The notes under the pieces are model-generated. The model saw only the letters and a list, made by a program, of their open reading frames with translations, had not been told where the DNA came from and made no database searches. DNA of 64,000 nt from Halogranum gelatinilyticum. Its GTDB lineage: Archaea; Halobacteriota; Halobacteria; Halobacteriales; Haloferacaceae. A program made the position numbers and the translations under genes. Location: the NCBI RefSeq assembly GCF_900103715.1, contig NZ_FNHL01000002.1, positions 682,001 to 746,000 of the forward strand. Reading direction: 5' to 3'. Shown one piece after another: positions 24,986-33,646 of the stretch (its first letter is position 1; the number at the start of each line of letters is the position of its first letter).

Positions 24986-26020
24986 CTATTTCGCGCCCGT
25001 TCCGCTTCTGTCGAGGTCCCCGAGCCGTATCTCCCCGTCCGTGAGATCGACGCCCTCGTACTCGTCGTCGGCGAGGAGCAGCGAGCCGTCGAGGTCGGCG
25101 TAGTCGAGCAGCGGCGCGAGATGGCAGGCCGCGGCGATGGCGGCGTTCGTCTCGATCATACAGCCGAGCATGACTTCCAGCCCGTGGGCCCGCGCGGTGT
25201 GTACCATCCGGGTCGCCTCCCGCAGACTCCCGCATTTCATCAGTTTCAGGTTCACGATGTCCACCCTGTCGGCGACGGCGGGGACGTCCTCCAGCGTCAC
25301 GCAGGACTCGTCGGCCGCGATGGGCAGCGGCGAGCGTTCGTAGACGAACGCCAGTCCCTCCGGGTCTTCGGCGGGCACGGGCTGTTCGACGAACTCGACG
25401 TCGTACTCGGCGAGCAGCTCACATTTCCGGACGGCCTCACGCGGCGTCCACCCCTCGTTGGCGTCGACGCGGAGCGTCGTGTCGGGGGCAGCGTCGCGAA
25501 CAGCTTCCAGTAGCTCCTCGTCGCGGTCGGTTCCGAGTTTGATCTTGAGGATCGGATAGCCCGCCTCGACGGCTTCTTTGGTCTTCTCGCGGACGCGCTC
25601 GGTCGTGTCGAGACCGATGGTGAAGGAGGTCTTCGGCGACTCGTCGGGGTCGAGTCCCCACAGCTTGTAGAGCGGGACGCCGAGCCGTTTGGCGGCGAGG
25701 TCGTGCAGCGCGATGCTGACGGCGGCGCGCGCCGCCGGATTGTCGTGGACGGTCTTGCGCAGGCGACGTTCGATGCGGTCCAGCGCGTGGGGGTCGCCGA
25801 CTTCCTCGACGACGGCGAGCAGTTCGGGGAGGACAGCCTCGACGGTATCGGCCGTCTCGCCGTAGTGTCGCGAGGGAGCCGCCGCGCCGACGCCGGTCAT
25901 CCCCGCGCTGTCGGAGACCCGGACGACGACGTTCTCGGCGACCGACTGGCTGCCACGGGAGATGGTGAACTCGTCGGCGAGCGGCAGTTCGACCCGCTCG
26001 AACTCGGTCGTGAGCACCAT
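24986..26020 (-). CDS. dgcA: Enolase-superfamily epimerase/racemase, DgcA or dipeptide epimerase type
   Basis: This 344-residue enzyme is in the muconate-lactonizing/dipeptide epimerase group. The N-terminal capping domain is residues 1-120 and the barrel follows. The catalytic Lys lies in LKIKLGTDRDEE (near residue 157), metal ligands in LRVDANEGWT (Asp near 182), FVEQPVPAEDP (Glu near 207) and IAADESC (Asp near 232), with a second Lys in VNLKLMKCGSL near 255. It overlaps the upstream DUF1611 gene by one base (TGATG). That pairing matches the DgcN-DgcA D-glutamate catabolic pair reported in marine proteobacteria and haloarchaea, where DgcA epimerises N-acetyl-D-glutamate. L-Ala-D/L-Glu epimerase is the alternative. 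Confidence 0.88.
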   Translation of the reverse strand: MVLTTEFERVELPLADEFTISRGSQSVAENVVVRVSDSAGMTGVGAAAPSRHYGETADTVEAVLPELLAVVEEVGDPHALDRIERRLRKTVHDNPAARAAVSIALHDLAAKRLGVPLYKLWGLDPDESPKTSFTIGLDTTERVREKTKEAVEAGYPILKIKLGTDRDEELLEAVRDAAPDTTLRVDANEGWTPREAVRKCELLAEYDVEFVEQPVPAEDPEGLAFVYERSPLPIAADESCVTLEDVPAVADRVDIVNLKLMKCGSLREATRMVHTARAHGLEVMLGCMIETNAAIAAACHLAPLLDYADLDGSLLLADDEYEGVDLTDGEIRLGDLDRSGTGAK

Positions 26021-27042
26021 CAGTAGCCCAACGCCTCCAGAATCTCGTCGGTCCCGAAGCGAATCGGGTCGGTCGCGGGGACGCCGAGTGCGTCGCTGTA
26101 GTCGTCGACCGCCGTTTCGGCCTCCGCGTCGCCGTCGACTCCGGACGTGTTGAGCGCGCCCGCAACGACGTCGGTCTCGTGGACCGGCGCGGCGAGGCCC
26201 TCGTAGAGGTCGACGTAGTCGGCGAGCGGCGGAATCGGAGTGTCCTCGTAGCCGTGGATGGCCTCGCGGCCAGCGACGTGACAGAGGACGAGTTTGTCGG
26301 GCATCGCGCCGTGGAGAATCCCGCAGGTCACTGCTGAATAAGCCGGATGGACGATGCTTCCCTGTCCCTCGACGAAGAGCACGTCGTGCTCGTCGCCCTT
26401 CTCCAGAATCATCTCCTCGACGGCACCGGCGGTGAAGTCCGAGACGACGCGGTCGATGGGGTTGCCCCACCCCGCGATCATGATGCCGGTCTGGCCGGTC
26501 GGGATGAACTCGGCGTCGACGCCGCGCTCGCGGGCGGCGTGCATCAGTTCGAGCGAGACGGTCATCTTGCCGACCGAGCAGTCCGTGCCGACCGTGAGCA
26601 CGACGTCGGCGTCGACCTCGTCGGCGATACCTTGGCTCACCGTGAGGTCCTCGCACGGCTTGCGCACGTCGACGAGGTCCGCGCCGTGTTTCTCGGCGAG
26701 TTCGACGAACTCCGCGTCGTCGTTCAGGAAGTAGTGGAGGCCCGCGACGACGTCGACACCGCGTTCCAGTGCGGCGCGGACGTCCGGCCGCCAGGAGTCG
26801 TCGAAGCCGCCGCCGATGGGGGCGATGCCGACGACGAGCGCGTCGACGTCTCCCACTTCCTCGAACGACTCGACGACCGGCGCGTCGGGGACGCCCGAGA
26901 GATGGTCCGAAATTCGGCTCCCTGCCTGGTCGCGGTCGAGGACGGCGACGATCTTGTCGTCGCTGTAGCGGATGATACCCGTCGCGGTCTTCGCACGCTC
27001 GGGGAACTTCTCGTGGGCGAGAATCGCGATTCGGCGCGTCAT
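26020..27042 (-). CDS. dgcN: DUF1611 family protein, DgcN-type N-acetyltransferase
   Basis: This 340-residue protein of the DUF1611 family has an N-terminal Rossmann-like half (residues 1-125, with VLDRDQAGSRISDHL and VVGIAPIGGG) and a P-loop half with VLTVGTDCSVGKMTVSLEL near 155. It further contains FVEGQGSIVHPAYSA near 240 and LCHVAGREAIHGYE near 272. In the DgcN-DgcA pathway this protein acetylates D-glutamate. The Lys and Thr of the P-loop are present. It precedes the epimerase gene on the same strand with a one-base overlap. D-glutamate use is inferred from family and pairing, not proven here. Confidence 0.86.
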   Translation of the reverse strand: MTRRIAILAHEKFPERAKTATGIIRYSDDKIVAVLDRDQAGSRISDHLSGVPDAPVVESFEEVGDVDALVVGIAPIGGGFDDSWRPDVRAALERGVDVVAGLHYFLNDDAEFVELAEKHGADLVDVRKPCEDLTVSQGIADEVDADVVLTVGTDCSVGKMTVSLELMHAARERGVDAEFIPTGQTGIMIAGWGNPIDRVVSDFTAGAVEEMILEKGDEHDVLFVEGQGSIVHPAYSAVTCGILHGAMPDKLVLCHVAGREAIHGYEDTPIPPLADYVDLYEGLAAPVHETDVVAGALNTSGVDGDAEAETAVDDYSDALGVPATDPIRFGTDEILEALGY

Positions 27043-27126
27043 ATCCGGGGTAACGCGAGGCGGGGATAAAAACCGGACTGAACGGACGCGGCGCGTCGGC
27101 GGTGCGGGCGGCCCGGCGACCGGCGG

Positions 27127-28968
27127 TCAGTCGCGGCCGTCCGACTCGGACGGTGGGTTGCTCGGCCGGTTGAAGCCGAGGACGACCGTCGTCCCCCGCG
27201 GTTCGTTGTCGGTGAACGAGAACGTCCCGCCGCTGCTCATGACGGCCCACTTGACGAGCCACAGGCCGATACCCTGCGTGTGCTGGAGCGGCGACTCCGA
27301 CCCGCGGACGAACGCCAGTCGCTCAGCCTCAGGGATGCCCGGGCCGTCGTCGCTGACGCGGAGTTCGACGGAGTCGTCGTCCCCGTCGGTGTCATCGTCG
27401 ACGGTGATGACGATGCGGGGGTCCTCGCGGTCGTGGTGTGCGACGGCGTTCTCGACGAGGTGAGCCAGACACAGCGTGATGGTCTTCGGGCAGTTCGCCC
27501 AGGCCGTCTCGGGGGCGTTGACCTCGATGGTCGCCTGCGGGAACCGACTCCGGAGGCCGCGGGCACTCCGGCGGGCCACGTCCGCGAGGTCGGCCACTTG
27601 GGTGTTGTCGGCCTCCGGGTCGATGCTCTGGTTGAACTGCCGGGCGGCCTCGCTGAGGTCGAGCAGTTCCATGGCCGCCATCTCGATGCGTGACGACGCC
27701 TCGGCGAGGCTTTCGGAGTCGGACTCCCTCGCGCGGTCTCTCACCTCGTCCGCGTAGGCGAGGACGACGTTGAGTTTGTTGCGGATGTTGTGTCTGAGGA
27801 CACGGTCGAGGACGGAGAGCCGGTTTTGGTGCTGGCGAATCGAGGTCACCTCCTGTGTGATGACGACGGTTCGGGTCGCGGGAGCGTTCAGGAGCGACTC
27901 CTGTTGGAAGTGGAACTGGAAGGCACGCTCCCGGCCCGGCCGGTCGACGACGGTCAACTCGCACATCTGGGTGTCGCCGGTCGCGTCGAGCGCGCTCAAC
28001 GCCGCCCGACACGACCTCGCCTGTCGCTCGTCGAAGAGCACCGTGAGTGGTTCGCCCTCGATGGCGTCGGGGGTGACACCGAATGCACGTTCGAGCGCGC
28101 TGTTGGCGTAGAGCACCCGGTCGTGCTCGTCGAGGACGAAGACGGGATTGCCGACCGACTGGGCGATGCGCTCGTGTTGTGCCAACAACATTTCTTGCTT
28201 CTTCTGCTCGGTGATGTCCCGCTGGAAGCCCAGAAAGTGGGTCACGTTCCCCGCCTCGTCCCTGACGGGCGCGATCTCCAGTGCGTTCCAGAAGAGTTCG
28301 CCCGACTTCCGGTAGTTGCGGATGTCGACCGAGACGGTCGTCTCCGCCCGGATGGCCTCGCGGATGCGGTCGACGGTCGCGGGGTCGGTGTCTTCGCCCT
28401 GGAGATACCGGCAGTTGCGGCCAATCGCTTCCTCGATCGGGTAGCCGGTTATCTCACAGAACTCGTCGTTGGCGTACACGAGCGGGAGTTCGGGGTCCGT
28501 CGCGTCGGCGATGGTGATACCGACGGTCGCACCGTCCATCGCCCGCTCGTACAGTTCGAGCTGTTCGAGACGCTCCTGGGCCGTCAGGGCGTACTGTCGG
28601 CTCCGGAGCAGCCCCTCGACCCGCGAGCGGATCGCCCGTTTCGGGGCCGGAATCGACTGGATGGCGTCGACTCGCTCGCCGAGCGCGCCGTCGTGCTGAG
28701 ACCACGCTGCCTCGGTGTTCCGCGCCTCGGTGAGCAACAGGACCGGTGCGTACGTCGGCTGCTCGCGACGTTTCCACTCGGTGAGCGCGCCGCGGTCGCT
28801 GTCGAGTCCTCCCTCGTCGACGATGCAGAGGTCGACGCCGTCGGGGACCGACTCCGTCACGTCTACCGGGTCGTACTCGGCGAGGAGTTCGGCGAGCAGT
28901 TCGCGGTTGCGCGGGCGAGCCACGCAGAGCGCGACACGGCTCCGGTCGACGGCCGACTCGTCACTCAT
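27127..28968 (-). CDS. LOV/PAS sensor histidine kinase
   Basis: This 613-residue soluble kinase has a divergent receiver-like domain (residues 10-125), a LOV-type PAS domain (140-255), a second PAS (270-380) and a histidine-kinase core. The LOV flavin motif GRNCRYLQGEDTD near 184 keeps the adduct-forming Cys, and NDEFCEITGY and FWNALEIAPV also fit. The H-box reads VLRHNIRNKLNVVLAYADEV near 400, and ATP-binding boxes are HLVENAVAHHD, SDDGPGIPE and GIGLWLVKW. It probably senses blue light or redox state. It begins 15 bp after the KaiC-like gene on the same strand. No membrane segment is present. The receiver-like domain lacks clear DD acidic residues, so it may not be phosphorylated. Confidence 0.9.
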   Translation of the reverse strand: MSDESAVDRSRVALCVARPRNRELLAELLAEYDPVDVTESVPDGVDLCIVDEGGLDSDRGALTEWKRREQPTYAPVLLLTEARNTEAAWSQHDGALGERVDAIQSIPAPKRAIRSRVEGLLRSRQYALTAQERLEQLELYERAMDGATVGITIADATDPELPLVYANDEFCEITGYPIEEAIGRNCRYLQGEDTDPATVDRIREAIRAETTVSVDIRNYRKSGELFWNALEIAPVRDEAGNVTHFLGFQRDITEQKKQEMLLAQHERIAQSVGNPVFVLDEHDRVLYANSALERAFGVTPDAIEGEPLTVLFDERQARSCRAALSALDATGDTQMCELTVVDRPGRERAFQFHFQQESLLNAPATRTVVITQEVTSIRQHQNRLSVLDRVLRHNIRNKLNVVLAYADEVRDRARESDSESLAEASSRIEMAAMELLDLSEAARQFNQSIDPEADNTQVADLADVARRSARGLRSRFPQATIEVNAPETAWANCPKTITLCLAHLVENAVAHHDREDPRIVITVDDDTDGDDDSVELRVSDDGPGIPEAERLAFVRGSESPLQHTQGIGLWLVKWAVMSSGGTFSFTDNEPRGTTVVLGFNRPSNPPSESDGRD

Positions 28969-28983
28969 CGGTCGGGTCGTAAG

Positions 28984-30450
28984 TCACTGGCTGTCTCTCC
29001 GAGAGACGAACTCGGGTGTACCGGTGAGGACGCCCCGCAGGCCGGTCAACTGTTCGCCGACGTCGACGCCGCCGGTCGTGATCGACAGCTTTCGGAGGGT
29101 CGGCTCGAACTCCCCGAACCGCTTTTTCAGGACGCCGATGGCCTTCTGAATCTCCCCATCGACTTCGAGATACCGGAGGAAGACGATGTTGTCCGCGAGA
29201 TAGCTGATCCGTTCGCTGGTCGCCGTGAACTCGCCCGTGACGTTCTGGACCTCCTCGACGAGGATGACGGTGACACCCATCCGCTTGAGATACCGACAGA
29301 GCGCGTGCAGTTCCCGCGTCAGGGAGTTCTGGGAGTCCCCGCCCTGCAAGCCGAGCCGGTAGCCAGCCGTCCCGTCGAGCAACACGACGTCCGCGCCGTC
29401 GACTTCGACGGCCTGCCGGACGCTGTGAGCGAACTCGTCGGGACTCTGCGTTAACGACTCGATCTCCTCGACGACGAGCGAGCCGTCGTCGACGAACTCG
29501 CGCACGTCGATACCGAGTTCGGCAGCGCGGTAGAGATAGTCGCCGCGGAGTTCCTCGAAGAGGAACGCGGCCGACTGCTGGCCGCGGTTCGCCGCGGCGC
29601 GCAGGAAGGCCGTCCCGACGGTCGTCTTGCCGACGCCCGAGGGTCCCGAGACGACCGTCACGGAGCCCTGTTCGACACCGCCGCCGAGCAGCGCGTCCAG
29701 TTCGTCGATACCCGAGGAGAGCTGTTCGCGGCTGCTCTCGCGGTGGTGGTCGCCGGGGACGAGCTTCGGATAGACGTGGCCGCCGGTCCCCGACCGAATC
29801 CGGTAGGTGTGTCGCCCCGACGCCGAGGCGGAGCCGCGGAACTTCGTCACCTCCAGCGTCCGGTGTTTCGTCGACCGCCGGATTTCGATGGTGACGTCGC
29901 CGAGGAACTGGAGATCGACGTTGGTGTGGTCGTCGGCGTACTGGGTGGTACACAGCGTCGTCGTCTCACGCTCCCTGAGTTCGTTGATGAGCGATGAGAT
30001 GTTGCGACGGAACTGGTAGCCGTCGGGCAACAGCGACCGCAGCTCCGACAACGGGTCGATGACCAGCCGCGTCGGGTCGTGGCTGTCGATGGCCTCAGCG
30101 ATGGTGTCGAGGAGGTCCTCCCCCTCGACCTCGTCGGTGGGGAAGACGCTGTAGGACTCTTCGGCGAAGAACCGGTCGCCGTCGGCACTGAGGTCGACGA
30201 CGGTCGTGTTCGAGAGGTCGATGCCGAGAGCCTCCGCGTTCCGTCGGAGGTCGGCCTCACGTTCCTCGAAACAGATGTAGAGGCTGGAGTCGTCGCCAGC
30301 GGCGAGGAACTGCGAGGCCAGCACCGTCTTGCCGGTCCCGGGACCGCCGCTGACGATGACCGTCTGTCCTGGGAGGAACCCTCCGGTCAATACGTCGTCC
30401 AGCCCGGGCGTTCCCGAGTCGAGGCGTTCTCGGCCACCGGCAGCAGTCAT
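28984..30450 (-). CDS. Two-domain KaiC-like RecA ATPase
   Basis: This 488-residue protein has two RecA/KaiC domains in tandem. Domain 1 has the Walker A IVSGGPGTGKTVLASQFL near residue 32 and Walker B RLVIDPLSELRSL near 130. Domain 2 has VVSGPSGVGKTTVGTAF near 265 and VVLLDGTAGYRLG near 360. The ICFEERE and FLFEELR stretches match the KaiC catalytic Glu motifs in each half. The double-domain plan resembles KaiC and the circadian-like clusters of haloarchaea. The LOV histidine kinase starts 15 bp downstream. I chose ATG 30450; a TATA-like GATAAGTT lies about 25 bp upstream. No KaiA or KaiB gene is visible. Confidence 0.9.
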   Translation of the reverse strand: MTAAGGRERLDSGTPGLDDVLTGGFLPGQTVIVSGGPGTGKTVLASQFLAAGDDSSLYICFEEREADLRRNAEALGIDLSNTTVVDLSADGDRFFAEESYSVFPTDEVEGEDLLDTIAEAIDSHDPTRLVIDPLSELRSLLPDGYQFRRNISSLINELRERETTTLCTTQYADDHTNVDLQFLGDVTIEIRRSTKHRTLEVTKFRGSASASGRHTYRIRSGTGGHVYPKLVPGDHHRESSREQLSSGIDELDALLGGGVEQGSVTVVSGPSGVGKTTVGTAFLRAAANRGQQSAAFLFEELRGDYLYRAAELGIDVREFVDDGSLVVEEIESLTQSPDEFAHSVRQAVEVDGADVVLLDGTAGYRLGLQGGDSQNSLTRELHALCRYLKRMGVTVILVEEVQNVTGEFTATSERISYLADNIVFLRYLEVDGEIQKAIGVLKKRFGEFEPTLRKLSITTGGVDVGEQLTGLRGVLTGTPEFVSRRDSQ

Positions 30451-30470
30451 TGCCCAATGTAGTGTGAACG

Positions 30471-30478
30471 AACTTATC
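30471..30478 (-). promoter_or_regulatory. TATA box of the KaiC-like/LOV-kinase operon
   Basis: Read on the minus strand, GATAAGTT lies 21-28 bp before the ATG at 30450, consistent with a leaderless transcript that covers both genes. Confidence 0.5.
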
Positions 30479-30537
30479 ACTCTTGCCGTCGGTCGAGTGT
30501 CGTCGCCGAAAACGCCGACATCCGCGCTTGCGACGGC

Positions 30538-31425
30538 TCAGAGTCGGTACAGCCGCGTCGTCCAGAACTCACGGAAGGCGTCTTCCAACGCCTCGTCGGG
30601 ATCGCCGCTGGCGTCGACGGCCGCCGTCCGGTCGGCGCGGTCGCGGAACCGTGAGAGCACCGTCCGCTCGCCGACGACGACGAGACTGTCGACGTCGTGG
30701 TCGGCGATGATCTCCTCCGCTTTGTCGAGATGGTCGTCGACCTGCTGGTCGCGACGACGCTCGAAGCGGGCCTGCGAGAAGCCGCCCTTCGAGTGTTTGT
30801 TCATCACGTCCGTCTCGAAGGTCTCGGCACTCTGTAACTCGCTGCCGTCGTAGACGCCGAGCGCGAAGAGATCCGAGCGGACGAGCGCGAAGCCGAAGGT
30901 CCCGGTCGGTCGGAACCACGATTCGTCGACGCGAAAGCCGTCGGCCCACTCGCAGAAGGCGTCGGGGGCGAGCGGCGGAGTGAGCGCGGCACTGACGAGA
31001 CCGGCGTCGTCGGTGTAGACGAGACAGGGAGCCGCACGGCCGACGAGTGGCGCGTGGTCGCCGAGCGCGTCGCGGACGGCGTCGGGAACGTCGTCGTCGA
31101 CCATCGCCGTCAGCGCGCCTTCGGGTGCGGTCTCGACGCTGTCGAGGCGGGCGAGGACGTCGTCGAGGCGCGCACCACCGAGGGTCTCGACGCCGCGGAA
31201 CTCGACCTCGGCCTCGTCGCCTTCGAGTCGCGAGACCTTGTCCTGCAGGGCTTCGATGCGGTCTTCGAGGCGGTTGACGCGCTCTTCGGCGTCCTGTCGG
31301 GCACTGGCCGCGTCGGCGCGGCGTTCCTCCTCTGCGTCGACGCGGCGCTGGAGATGGTGTTTCTCCTCCTCTAACTCCTCGATTCGGGCCTTCAACTCCG
31401 CGCGGCCGAGCAGCTCGTCGAGCAT
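30538..31425 (-). CDS. Vms1/Ankzf1-type release factor-like protein
   Basis: This 295-residue protein starts with a coiled coil (residues 5-70, RIEELEEEKHHLQRRVDAEE), then a VLRF1/eRF1-like domain. The catalytic-loop motif is KHSKGGFSQARFERRRDQQ near residue 210, with the Gly-x-x-Gln-like GFSQ that in Vms1 stands in for the GGQ of release factors. Eukaryotic Vms1 frees peptide from tRNA on stalled 60S subunits. The archaeal protein probably acts in ribosome quality control. It is followed on the same strand by a small DUF5802-like gene at 31487, which is upstream in the transcript sense. Confidence 0.88.
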   Translation of the reverse strand: MLDELLGRAELKARIEELEEEKHHLQRRVDAEEERRADAASARQDAEERVNRLEDRIEALQDKVSRLEGDEAEVEFRGVETLGGARLDDVLARLDSVETAPEGALTAMVDDDVPDAVRDALGDHAPLVGRAAPCLVYTDDAGLVSAALTPPLAPDAFCEWADGFRVDESWFRPTGTFGFALVRSDLFALGVYDGSELQSAETFETDVMNKHSKGGFSQARFERRRDQQVDDHLDKAEEIIADHDVDSLVVVGERTVLSRFRDRADRTAAVDASGDPDEALEDAFREFWTTRLYRL

Positions 31426-31486
31426 AGTCGACGCTCACACGGGAGGGCCTTAGCTTCCGGCCATCCGGTCGGCACGGAGGCTGCGG

Positions 31487-31843
31487 TCAGGCCGCGTCAC
31501 GGGAGTCGCCGACTCGGTAGCCCGCATAGCGGAGGAGTTCGGAGGCACGCTCGGCTCGTGCGAGGAAGACCTCGCGGGAGGTCGGCAGCCCGTCGGCCGG
31601 AGCCACGGTACGCGGGACGACGAGTGTCCCGGCGGGAATCCCGTCGTCGCCGAGGACGGGAAAGTGGGTCCGGTCGAGTTTCATCACCAGCGGCGTGTCG
31701 AGCGGTTCGACCCCCTCACCACTGGTGTAGAGCTGTCTGTTCACCTGTTCGTGCTCCGGGCGGGCCATCAGGGCATGGTCGCCGTCGTGTGGTTCGACGA
31801 ACATCTCGCCGAGATAGTAACTGCTTGAGAACCGTTCGAACAT
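31487..31843 (-). CDS. Conserved haloarchaeal protein (DUF5802-like)
   Basis: This 118-residue soluble protein begins MFERFSSSYYLGEMFVEPHDG, which I associate with the haloarchaeal DUF5802 family, and contains PLVMKLDRTHFPVLGDDGIP followed by a long helix (SREVFLARAERASELLRY). Function is unknown. The gene is 61 bp upstream of the Vms1-like gene on the same strand, so they may be co-transcribed. No metal site, membrane segment or signal is present. Confidence 0.78.
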   Translation of the reverse strand: MFERFSSSYYLGEMFVEPHDGDHALMARPEHEQVNRQLYTSGEGVEPLDTPLVMKLDRTHFPVLGDDGIPAGTLVVPRTVAPADGLPTSREVFLARAERASELLRYAGYRVGDSRDAA

Positions 31844-31963
31844 CTATGCGTGTGACTCTCTGCCACGCCCGAATATAAGCCTTGTCGCGGTTCTTTATGT
31901 CGAACCGCAATTCGACCGGTCTGTCGGCCGTCCGAAAGAATGACTGCGTTAGGAGTGAGCGGC

Positions 31964-32497
31964 TTACCGTTCGATGTCGATGGACTCGATGACGATGTCC
32001 TTCATCGGCTTGTCGTTGCGGTCGGTCGGGACCGAGCCGATCTCCTCGACGACGTCCATGCCGTCGATGACCTTGCCGAAGACCGAGTGGCGGCCGTCGA
32101 GATGCGGCGTCGCACCGAGAGTGATGAAGAACTGCGAGCCGTTGGTGTTCGGCCCGGAGTTGGCCATCGAGAGGGTGCCCGCGCTGTCGTGGTTGAGGTC
32201 GGCGTGGAACTCGTCGTCGAACTGGTAGCCCGGACCGCCGCGGCCGGTGCCGGTCGGGTCCCCGCCCTGAATCATGAAGTCGTCGATGACGCGGTGGAAG
32301 ATGACGTCGTCGTAGAGGGGCTGGTCCTCGACCTTCTCGTTCGTCTCGGGGTCGGTCCAGGACTTCTCGCCCGTCGCGAGACCGATGAAGTTCTCGACCG
32401 TGCGCGGCGCGCGCTCCTCGTAGAGTTCGATGCTGATGTCGCCTTTGTTGGTGTGAACGACCGCTGTCGGGTTGTCGGGGTTCTCTTTGTCTGCCAT
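31964..32497 (-). CDS. Peptidyl-prolyl cis-trans isomerase (cyclophilin)
   Basis: This 177-residue cyclophilin speeds proline isomerisation during folding. Catalytic and binding residues are in [14 protein letters not shown] (Arg and Phe near residues 70-75), [20 protein letters not shown] (Met, Gln and Phe near 112-125), and [18 protein letters not shown] (His near 138). The start at 32497 (MADKENPD) gives a cytoplasmic protein without a signal. The acidic insert around [13 protein letters not shown] is longer than in bacterial PpiB. It is divergent from the aspartoacylase-like gene at 32637. Confidence 0.95.
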   Translation of the reverse strand: MADKENPDNPTAVVHTNKGDISIELYEERAPRTVENFIGLATGEKSWTDPETNEKVEDQPLYDDVIFHRVIDDFMIQGGDPTGTGRGGPGYQFDDEFHADLNHDSAGTLSMANSGPNTNGSQFFITLGATPHLDGRHSVFGKVIDGMDVVEEIGSVPTDRNDKPMKDIVIESIDIER

Positions 32498-32636
32498 GTT
32501 CCAGTCGTCGAGATGGAGGGTGAAAACCTTGCTGACGTCGGGACGCGAGGGGGACGTTGTCGCGGCGTCGGCGTTGGCGGGGCAGCCCCTCGCTGGCGGG
32601 AACACGTACAAGTCGCCGCCACTCGACCACTCACCC

Positions 32637-33602
32637 ATGCACACCGCCGAACGCGTCACGCTGGCGCGGCTGCCCTCCGGCATCGCCGTCGAGACGACGG
32701 TCCACAGCTACGAGGGCAGCGAGCCGGGACCGACGCTCTACGTCCAGGCCGCCCAGCACGGCCGCGAGATAAACGGGACGGAGGTCCTCCGCCGCTTCCA
32801 CGAGCGCGTCGACCACGACGAGCTCGCGGGCCGCGTCGTCGCCGTTCCCGTCGCCGACCCCCTGACGTTCGACCGGGTCTCCTACACGACGCCGGAGTCG
32901 CTCGACGCAGCCCACTCGAACATGAACCGCGTCTGGCCCGGCGACGAGACGGGGACGCTCCACGAGCGCATGGCTGCCCGGCTGTGGGAGTTCGCGGGCG
33001 ACGCCGACGCCATCGTCGACCTCCACACCGGCAGCCCGGAGATGCTGACCCACACCGTCTATCTCGACGGCGACGAGGCGTGTCGCCGACTCGCCGAGGC
33101 GTTCGGGACCGACCTGCTGCTCGCCGAGCGCGCGGGCGACGACGCCGACGTCGAGTGGGAAGAACGGGACTTCGGCGGAAAGCTCCGCGTCGCCGCGACG
33201 CGGGAGGGCATCCCCTCGATCACGCCCGAGTTGGCGCACAACAAGCAGCTCGTCGAACCGGCCATCGAGACCGGGCTACAGGGGCTGTACAACGTCCTCC
33301 GTGAGCTGGGGATGCTCCCTGGCGACCCTGAAGTCCCGAGCGAACAGACGACCGCCCGGAACCATCTCGGCCGAGTGAAGGCCGCCCAGTCGGGGCTGTT
33401 TCATCCCTCCGCGGACGCCGAACTCGGCCGACGGATAGAGCCGGGCGACCATCTCGGCCGCGTCTACGACCCCGCAACCTACGAGGTCCTACAGGAGGTC
33501 GAGGCCGACCGTGCGGGGATTCTCTACTCCGTCACGCGCGAGGCGACGGTGACGGCGGGACAGTCGCTCGTCGGCGTGGCGATGCTCGTCGACGAGGAGT
33601 GA
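32637..33602 (+). CDS. Succinylglutamate desuccinylase/aspartoacylase family hydrolase
   Basis: This 321-residue zinc carboxypeptidase-like deacylase has likely zinc ligands in [15 protein letters not shown] (His and Glu near residues 41-47) and [11 protein letters not shown] (His near 125), with the catalytic Glu probably in SITPELAHN near 200. The family cleaves N-acyl amino acids such as succinylglutamate or N-acetylaspartate; the substrate here is not determined. The C-terminal part ([22 protein letters not shown]) is the biotinyl-like domain typical of this group. I used ATG 32637, which leaves 139 bp to the divergent cyclophilin. Confidence 0.88.
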   Translation: MHTAERVTLARLPSGIAVETTVHSYEGSEPGPTLYVQAAQHGREINGTEVLRRFHERVDHDELAGRVVAVPVADPLTFDRVSYTTPESLDAAHSNMNRVWPGDETGTLHERMAARLWEFAGDADAIVDLHTGSPEMLTHTVYLDGDEACRRLAEAFGTDLLLAERAGDDADVEWEERDFGGKLRVAATREGIPSITPELAHNKQLVEPAIETGLQGLYNVLRELGMLPGDPEVPSEQTTARNHLGRVKAAQSGLFHPSADAELGRRIEPGDHLGRVYDPATYEVLQEVEADRAGILYSVTREATVTAGQSLVGVAMLVDEE

Positions 33603-33646
33603 ACGGTGAGAAGTCCCACGAGATGAGGACGGGCGAGTCGTGAGAC

